From Candidatus Peregrinibacteria bacterium CG_4_10_14_0_2_um_filter_43_11 (lineage in GTDB: Bacteria > Patescibacteriota > Gracilibacteria > UM-FILTER-43-11): 10,860 bases of DNA. The notes under the pieces are model-generated. The model saw only the letters and a program-made list of their open reading frames with translations. It was not told the origin of the DNA and made no database searches. This document shows positions 6,598 to 10,860 of this stretch, one piece after another (position 1 is the first letter of the stretch; each line of letters begins with the position of its first letter). Both the position numbers and the translations under genes were made by a program. Location of the stretch: positions 1 to 10,860 of the forward strand of contig PFOK01000011.1 in the NCBI GenBank assembly GCA_002792495.1. Direction: 5' to 3'.

Positions 6598-6678
6598 GGA
6601 GGGACAACTATTTCGACGAGTCCATCGAAGTAAAACGAAGATGGGCGAAGGAGAATATCCCTCTCTCTCCGCCATTTT
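6598..6678 (+). repeat. second copy of the tRNA-Ser 3' end in a tRNA-like outline
   Basis: Bases 6657-6678 repeat 6475-6496 exactly for 22 bases: T-stem 3' half, acceptor 3' strand, GCCA and TTTT. Similarity continues weakly upstream at the same 182-base offset (6645-6651, 6/7). GGAGGGA at 6598-6604 could pair with TCTCTCC (one G-T pair), ACT/AGT could form a short D stem, CCATC/GATGG an anticodon-like stem with an oversized 13-base loop, and GAAGG/CCCTC a T stem with one mismatch. It is 77 bases to the CCA. No normal anticodon loop or TTCGAAT exists, so it is not a working tRNA. It may be a decayed tRNA or an attachment-site copy. The rest of 6493-6758 holds no gene I can support. Confidence 0.7.
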
Positions 6679-6721
6679 AAAATGCTTCGCTTTTTGATAC
6701 AATAGAAAAAGAATTACCGAC

Positions 6722-6749
6722 TCGTAATTCGTAATTTTTAATTCGTAAT
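6722..6749 (+). repeat. heptanucleotide repeat TCGTAAT before the TMEM43-like gene
   Basis: TCGTAAT occurs twice in tandem (6722-6735) and again at 6743-6749 after a T-rich spacer, ending 9 bases before the ATG at 6759. Confidence 0.65.
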
Positions 6750-6758
6750 TAAAAAACC

Positions 6759-7875
6759 ATGCCAGATCAATACACCGAAGTAACAAAAGTGGGATACGGA
6801 AACCGCATCATGGGTTCTTTTGGAGGGATTTTTATGGGAATTCTTTTATTTTTAGCTTCCTTTTTCATGCTGTACTGGAATGAAGGACGTGTGGACGTAG
6901 GGAACATTGCCCAAAAAGCTGTAGAAATAAATGCGACCGAACAAGCGGGTGAATGGGAAGGGCAATTGGTGGCCGCCAGCGAAACAACTGGGAGACAACC
7001 TGTTTTTGAACAATGGAGATTATTTGGCAATACGTAGAAACGTGGAAATTTATGCATGGGAAGAAAAATCCGAAACCAAAACAACCAAAAACATGGGGGG
7101 TTCTGAAACACAAGAGACCACCTACGCCTACGCTAAAAAATGGACGGGAATGCCGGCAAGTTCGAGTAACTTCAAACATCCCGAAGGGCATGAAAACCCG
7201 ACCAAAACAATTGAAAACACCTCTCGATACGTTTCAACGGCAACGGTGGGAATCTATGACATTGATCTTTCAAAAATCAGCCTTCCGGCTTTTAAGGATA
7301 TTCCAATCAACGAGCAAACCGTAACAACCGGAAGCAATGGCGAATTAACCGGAAATTATATTTTCATTCCTCAGGGCGAAGGGTTTAACCGCGGCACACT
7401 GACAAACCCGGAATTGGGAGACTCGCGCGTGAGCTACACAGATTTGTACAATCACACCAACGTGACGACCTTTGGAAAATTGAACAACGGGAAAATCACC
7501 CCATTTTTGGATCCGGAGAATGACAATAAATCCCTGTATTTGATGTCACTTCAAGGAAAAGATGAAACAGTAGCCAGTCTACACACAGGGCATAAACTCA
7601 GTACATGGCTTTTGCGGGGGCTCGGATTTTTAATGATGTGGATCGGACTCTCCGCGCTTTTCGCGCCACTCAGCGTGATTTTGGATGTAATCCCCATGCT
7701 CGGCTCCATCACGGGAGGCATCATCAAAATGATCACCTTTTTCGTTGCCTTGATCCTCAGTACGGTCACCATTTGGATCTCAATGTTGTTCAATAGCCTC
7801 ATCGCCATAACTATCGTCACCGTGATTTTGATTGGGGGAGCGATTTTCTATCTGAAGAAGAAACAAAAGAATTAA
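6759..7875 (+). pseudogene. TMEM43-family membrane protein gene with a single frameshift
   Basis: The two pieces are 6759-7037 (92 codons before TAG) and the overlapping frame up to TAA at 7873-7875. Together they make one TMEM43-like (DUF1625) protein, 371 residues if one base is removed near 6981-6985: the first frame reads GQLVAASE and the second resumes QLGDNLFLNNGDYLAIRRN. Conserved family features are an N-terminal membrane segment (about 17-41) ending LYWNEGRVD, the block VEIYAWEE, GGSETQETTYAY, SSNFKHPEGHENP, and three or four C-terminal membrane segments before a lysine-rich tail. Family function in bacteria is unknown; in animals it is an inner nuclear membrane protein. All codons after the shift are intact, so the break is recent or a base-call error. 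The stop overlaps the ribD stop. Confidence 0.8.
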
Positions 7876-8825
7876 GGGAGTAACCGCAACCCTTTTTTAA
7901 TTTTCTTTTTACCGGTCAGCACGATCATTTCATCGATCAACCCTTGTACTTTGAGTGCCCGATACAAAGTGGGACCCGGTTCCACCAAAACAGATGAGAT
8001 GCCCTGAGTGGCGAGATACGTGAACAGTTTTTTAAAACTGACTTGCTTCTTGGTCGGACTCACCCATATGTTCATGCCCCTTTCTACGCGTTTTTTAGTA
8101 GTGGCAATCAAATGATTCGCGTCTTTCAACACCTTCGCGTTTCGGGGAATCCTGAACTGAGAATCCAAAACAATACGCAGCGGATCAGCCCCTTCCGCCA
8201 AACGCACTGTCAACGCCGGATCATCGTTTAACACAGTATGAATGCCAACCAGTATCGCTTGGTGTTGAGCACGAAGCTGATGGACATATCGGTCTTGTTT
8301 TTGAGAAGTAAAATGGACAGGTTGTCCATGTTCACCAGCCACAAATCCATCCGCGCTCATCGCGATTTTAACGGTAATGTAAGGCCGTTTTTTTGTAATC
8401 CAGGTAAAAAAGAATTTATTCAATTCTTTGCACTCTTCAGCGACTTTCCCACTCACAAATTCCATTCTGAATCCTGAATCCTGAATCCTGAATTTATGTT
8501 GCATCGGATCCTCACTCCCCACCACCACATCTTCGATGCCAACCGAAGCGATTAAATCGGAACACGGCGGTGTTTTGCCATAATGGCGACAGGGCTCAAG
8601 GGTTACATACAAAGTCGAACCCGGCAACAAAGCTGGATTTTTAACGGAACGTATCGCCTCCGCTTCCGCGTGTGCTCCACCAAATTGGTGATGGTAACCC
8701 CTTCCGATAATTCTTCCGCTTTTTACAATCACCGCCCCCACCATTGGGTTTGGTGCCACATTGCGCCCCCCCTTCACGGCAAGTTTCAGTGCCTCATACA
8801 TGTAATGTTCATCGGTTTTAAGCAT
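7872..8825 (-). CDS. ribD: bifunctional riboflavin biosynthesis deaminase/reductase RibD
   Basis: Deaminates and then reduces the pyrimidine intermediate after the GTP cyclohydrolase II step of riboflavin synthesis. The deaminase domain (about 1-125) has the zinc motif H52-A-E54 and C79/C88 in EPCRHYGKTPPC. The reductase domain (about 147-317) opens with RPYITVKIAMSADG and has GIHTVLNDDPALTVR (194-208) and VEPGPTLYRAL (281-291). At 317 residues it is shorter than the usual 350 or more. The domain junction, where related proteins read DPNPKVAGRG, is replaced by DPMQHKFRIQDSGFRMEF, encoded by a heptanucleotide array. Catalytic residues are intact, but substrate contacts at the junction may be altered. 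No other rib gene or FMN-riboswitch-like leader is visible. The stop overlaps that of the convergent TMEM43-like gene. Confidence 0.93.
   Translation of the reverse strand: MLKTDEHYMYEALKLAVKGGRNVAPNPMVGAVIVKSGRIIGRGYHHQFGGAHAEAEAIRSVKNPALLPGSTLYVTLEPCRHYGKTPPCSDLIASVGIEDVVVGSEDPMQHKFRIQDSGFRMEFVSGKVAEECKELNKFFFTWITKKRPYITVKIAMSADGFVAGEHGQPVHFTSQKQDRYVHQLRAQHQAILVGIHTVLNDDPALTVRLAEGADPLRIVLDSQFRIPRNAKVLKDANHLIATTKKRVERGMNIWVSPTKKQVSFKKLFTYLATQGISSVLVEPGPTLYRALKVQGLIDEMIVLTGKKKIKKGLRLLP
8467..8493 (-). repeat. heptanucleotide repeat inside ribD
   Basis: On the + strand CTGAATC occurs three times in tandem (8467-8487) plus a partial unit (8488-8493). It encodes KFRIQDSGFRM at the deaminase/reductase junction. 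Since 7 is not a multiple of 3, gain or loss of one unit would shift the frame. Confidence 0.85.
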
Positions 8826-8843
8826 AGGGGAAAAAGGAAAAAA

Positions 8844-8873
8844 TTGACATTCACTAAAATAACATGATATACA
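8844..8873 (+). promoter_or_regulatory. promoter for the transposase-like gene
   Basis: A perfect TTGACA -35 (8844-8849) is followed after 18 bases by TATACA (8868-8873), with the extended -10 TG at 8865-8866. Transcription would start near 8880, leaving a leader of about 65 bases before the ATG at 8945. This is the best promoter in the window. Confidence 0.55.
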
Positions 8874-8944
8874 GTAAACCTCGAATGAATTTAGTGAATT
8901 TTTGCATCCCCTCGAATTTTAGAAAATTAAGATGAATAAGCGAA

Positions 8945-9562
8945 ATGAAGAAAAAACATCGTAATTCGCAGAAGCGTATCCACATTCGCGATGGGTGTTA
9001 TTTTTTGACCTCCAATACAAAGAGGTGGTACCCATTTTTCACAGAAAAGATATTTTGTGAAATATTCATCGAAAATTTGAGATTGTGCAGGGCATTGAAA
9101 CAATTTCGTTTATACGGATGGTTTTTGGATTACAACAATTTTCATTTGTTGATACAACCGGGGGATGAGTGGGATGTATCCAAAATAATGAAATCGTTGA
9201 AAGAAAATGTGTCCTATATGATCAATCAAATCATATCCTCCTCCACTGAAGGCGAGACGTTAACGTCTCGCCTTCAGGAAGCGGAAGAGCATTTTAATAT
9301 CACACAATACATCCAACAATTTCATCAAAAATACCCCCATCGTTACCCCTTCCCCAAATTCCAATGGCAAAGATCATTTCATGACCACATCATCCGGAAT
9401 GAACATGACTTTATCATTCACCTCAAATACCTGGAGTACCTCAGCCAAAGGCTGATCCACCTTTGGTGGAAAATCAATAAACACCACATGCCGGAAGATT
9501 GGAAATACACGTTCATGAATCCGGAGTATGAGGAATTATTGGATGAACACCTGATCATTTAA
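8945..9562 (+). CDS. REP-associated tyrosine transposase-like (Y1_Tnp / RAYT) protein
   Basis: A 205-residue relative of the IS200/IS605-type Y1 transposases that act on REP palindromes. Evidence is the order of family blocks: YFLTSNTKRWYPFF (19-32), LYGWFLDYNNFHLLIQP (56-72) in place of the HUH strand, FQWQRSFHDHIIRNEHDF (139-156), and KYLEYL (161-166) where the catalytic tyrosine is expected (likely Y162). The HUH motif reads N65-F-H67, so the first histidine is replaced by asparagine, one base change from CAT to AAT. The NP that usually follows the tyrosine helix is SQ. It may be inactive or a domesticated DNA-binding form. A perfect 32-bp palindrome lies inside the gene and encodes EGETLTSRLQ. 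No flanking terminal repeats were seen. comM follows after 18 bases. Confidence 0.8.
   Translation: MKKKHRNSQKRIHIRDGCYFLTSNTKRWYPFFTEKIFCEIFIENLRLCRALKQFRLYGWFLDYNNFHLLIQPGDEWDVSKIMKSLKENVSYMINQIISSSTEGETLTSRLQEAEEHFNITQYIQQFHQKYPHRYPFPKFQWQRSFHDHIIRNEHDFIIHLKYLEYLSQRLIHLWWKINKHHMPEDWKYTFMNPEYEELLDEHLII
9246..9277. repeat. perfect 32-bp palindrome inside the transposase-like gene
   Basis: CTGAAGGCGAGACGTT (9246-9261) is followed at once by its exact reverse complement (9262-9277), a 16-bp stem with no spacer. The core GAGACG/CGTCTC is shared with the cysS hairpin at 604-630 and is read in the same codon phase (GAG ACG = Glu-Thr). Confidence 0.95.
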
Positions 9563-9580
9563 CCATTTAAACGAACGCAT

Positions 9581-10860
9581 ATGAAAACACCCCCTAAAAT
9601 TTACAGCATTGAGCTGTGCGGCCTGGACGGCTATTTGGTCCAAATCGAGGCGGATAAAAGACGCAACTTGCCCGCGTTTGTGATTGTGGGTTTGCCCGAC
9701 CCCGCGGTAAAGGAGGCGAGAGAACGTGTACATAGCGCGATCAAAAATTCCGGGTTTCCTTTTCCGCGAGGAAAAACAATTGTCAATTTGGCACCGGCGG
9801 ACCTGAAGAAAGCGGGACCACGTTATGATCTGCCTATTGCGATTGGCATTATCGCGTTGTTCGATGTAATTCCAACGGAGGAACTCGAAAACACGATTAT
9901 TATTGGTGAATTGGCTCTGGACGGAAGTGTCCGACCGATCAACGGAATTCTTTCGACAGTGGAGTTCGCCAAAAAAAAGGGATTTAAAAAAATCATTGTT
10001 CCTGCCAAAAACGCCGGCGAAGCCGCCTTGATTTCGGACATCGCGATCATCCCAGTACGAACATTAAAGGAAGCCATCCAACATTTGAGTGGCGAGCTTT
10101 GCCCGATTCCACCCACACGAAGCATTGTCGCGGATCGCTGCCAAATAGAAGTGGACATGGCGAATATCAAGGGGCAAGCCCAAGCCAAACGGGCGCTGGA
10201 AATAGCCGCCGCGGGAGGACATAATTTATTATTCAATGGCGCGCCCGGCGCGGGAAAAACGCTCATGGCCAAAGCGTTGCCCGGCATTTTACCCACCATG
10301 ACGGAAGAGGAAATGTTGGAAGTGACCAAAATTTATTCGATTTGCGGGCTACTCCCCGGCTCACAACCATTGATCACAAAACGTCCGTTCCGTTCCATCC
10401 ATCAAACCGCTTCGGCAGTGAGTATTGTGGGTGGGGGAAACATGCCCATGCCGGGGGAAATCTCGCTCGCCCACAGGGGCGTGCTTTTTATGGATGAAAT
10501 CGCCGAATTCCCCAAGGTGGTATTGGAAGTATTAAGACAGCCGATGGAAAATCAAATCATTACCATTTCCCGCGCACGCGGGAGTTTAACTTACCCCGCC
10601 CAATTCATTTTGATCGCGGCCATGAACCCATGCCCCTGCGGATATTTGAACAGCGAAAAAACGGATAAAATCTGCACCTGTAGCGCGTATCAGATTCAGA
10701 ATTATCAAAAACGACTGTCAGGCCCCCTACTGGATAGAATTGATATTCATCTGAACATCTCCCCCGTAAAACACGACGAACTCACAAACGACACCAAAGC
10801 GGAATCCTCGGAAGTCATTCAAAAGCGCATTCAGAAAGCGGCCGACATTCAAAAACGCAG
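9581..10860 (+). CDS. comM: ComM/YifB family Mg-chelatase-like AAA+ ATPase (5' part)
   Basis: Hexameric AAA+ motor; in Vibrio cholerae ComM promotes branch migration during natural transformation. The window holds 426 codons and the frame is still open at the edge; the family is about 500 residues, so only the C-terminal part is missing. The N-terminal ChlI-like domain begins YSIELCGLDGYLVQIEAD with GLPDPAVKEARERV (37-50) and NLAPADLKKAG (69-79). Walker A is GAPGAGKT (220-227), Walker B is VLFMDEIAEF (301-310), the cysteine cluster is NPCPCG (349-354) plus CTC (365-367), and the arginine region is RLSGPLLDRIDIH (378-390). All key residues are present. The ATG at 9581 has no Shine-Dalgarno. 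It may be read from the transposase-like gene's promoter, 18 bases after that gene's stop. Confidence 0.95.
   Translation, partial: MKTPPKIYSIELCGLDGYLVQIEADKRRNLPAFVIVGLPDPAVKEARERVHSAIKNSGFPFPRGKTIVNLAPADLKKAGPRYDLPIAIGIIALFDVIPTEELENTIIIGELALDGSVRPINGILSTVEFAKKKGFKKIIVPAKNAGEAALISDIAIIPVRTLKEAIQHLSGELCPIPPTRSIVADRCQIEVDMANIKGQAQAKRALEIAAAGGHNLLFNGAPGAGKTLMAKALPGILPTMTEEEMLEVTKIYSICGLLPGSQPLITKRPFRSIHQTASAVSIVGGGNMPMPGEISLAHRGVLFMDEIAEFPKVVLEVLRQPMENQIITISRARGSLTYPAQFILIAAMNPCPCGYLNSEKTDKICTCSAYQIQNYQKRLSGPLLDRIDIHLNISPVKHDELTNDTKAESSEVIQKRIQKAADIQKR

Noticed and set aside
6526..6786. 86-codon open frame on the - strand containing MAEREGYSPSP
   Set aside because: It reads the reverse of the tRNA-Ser 3' end copy, a familiar source of spurious MAERxGFEPS-type proteins, and the remainder is low in recognisable protein character.
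6981..7037. Programmed ribosomal frameshift in the TMEM43-like gene
   Set aside because: No slippery heptamer, SD-like stimulator or stable downstream hairpin was seen; a point mutation or sequencing error is simpler.
6767..7191. Long - strand open frames opposite the TMEM43-like gene
   Set aside because: Composition is Phe/Cys/His-rich as expected for antisense reading; the + strand has clear family motifs.
8024..8039. Inverted repeat CAGTTTT/AAAACTG inside ribD
   Set aside because: A short A/T-rich palindrome encoding ordinary RibD residues and unrelated to the other elements; chance is sufficient.
8826..8944. FMN riboswitch upstream of ribD
   Set aside because: The leader is short and I could not find the conserved multi-helix RFN pattern; the space is shared with the transposase-like gene's promoter.
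9823..10329. 168-codon - strand frame opposite comM
   Set aside because: The + frame encodes an unambiguous AAA+ ATPase with Walker motifs; the - frame is its shadow.
1..10860. UGA-to-glycine recoding (code 25)
   Set aside because: All genes reach family length with the standard code and contain no in-frame TGA; glycine is encoded by GGN throughout.

Overview
The window reads as chromosomal DNA of a small-genome bacterium, most likely a Candidate Phyla Radiation / Patescibacteria member. A lineage near Peregrinibacteria or Gracilibacteria is my best guess, with low certainty. The reasons are housekeeping genes close to family length, no Shine-Dalgarno sequence before any of the ten start codons, TAA-dominated stops (8 TAA, 1 TAG, no TGA in the nine complete genes), a KMAKS variant in CysRS, and many short palindromes and heptanucleotide repeats. 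The standard code fits: no gene contains an in-frame TGA.

Layout. From 104 to 5927 five genes run on the + strand: cysS (cysteinyl-tRNA synthetase), pdxT (PLP synthase glutaminase), prs (PRPP synthetase), gap (glyceraldehyde-3-phosphate dehydrogenase) and a beta-CASP metallo-beta-lactamase RNase. They end at a bidirectional terminator shared with a convergent tiny acidic lipoprotein. Next come tRNA-Ser(GCU) with encoded CCA, a 182-bp insert ending in a second copy of the tRNA 3' end, a frameshifted TMEM43-like membrane protein gene, ribD on the - strand (its stop overlaps the TMEM43 stop), a promoter and Y1/RAYT-type transposase-like gene reading away from ribD, and the 5' part of comM/yifB, cut by the window edge.

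How the genes relate. cysS and tRNA-Ser serve translation. gap is central glycolysis. prs supplies PRPP for nucleotides. pdxT and ribD are single members of the PLP and riboflavin pathways, whose partners are not in this window. The RNase belongs to RNA decay. ComM is a DNA branch-migration motor linked to natural transformation.

The unusual layer lies over these genes. Palindromic hairpins sit inside open reading frames without breaking them: two sites in cysS, one complex insert in pdxT, and a perfect 32-bp palindrome in the transposase-like gene itself. The two cysS hairpins are related, differ only by transitions over 25 positions, and show three compensatory stem-pair changes. All GAGACG-type copies are read in the same codon phase. 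This resembles the coding-compatible palindromic elements known from Rickettsia, here beside a REP-type (Y1) transposase homologue. Heptanucleotide tandem repeats add a second layer: three lie just upstream of start codons and one lies inside ribD.
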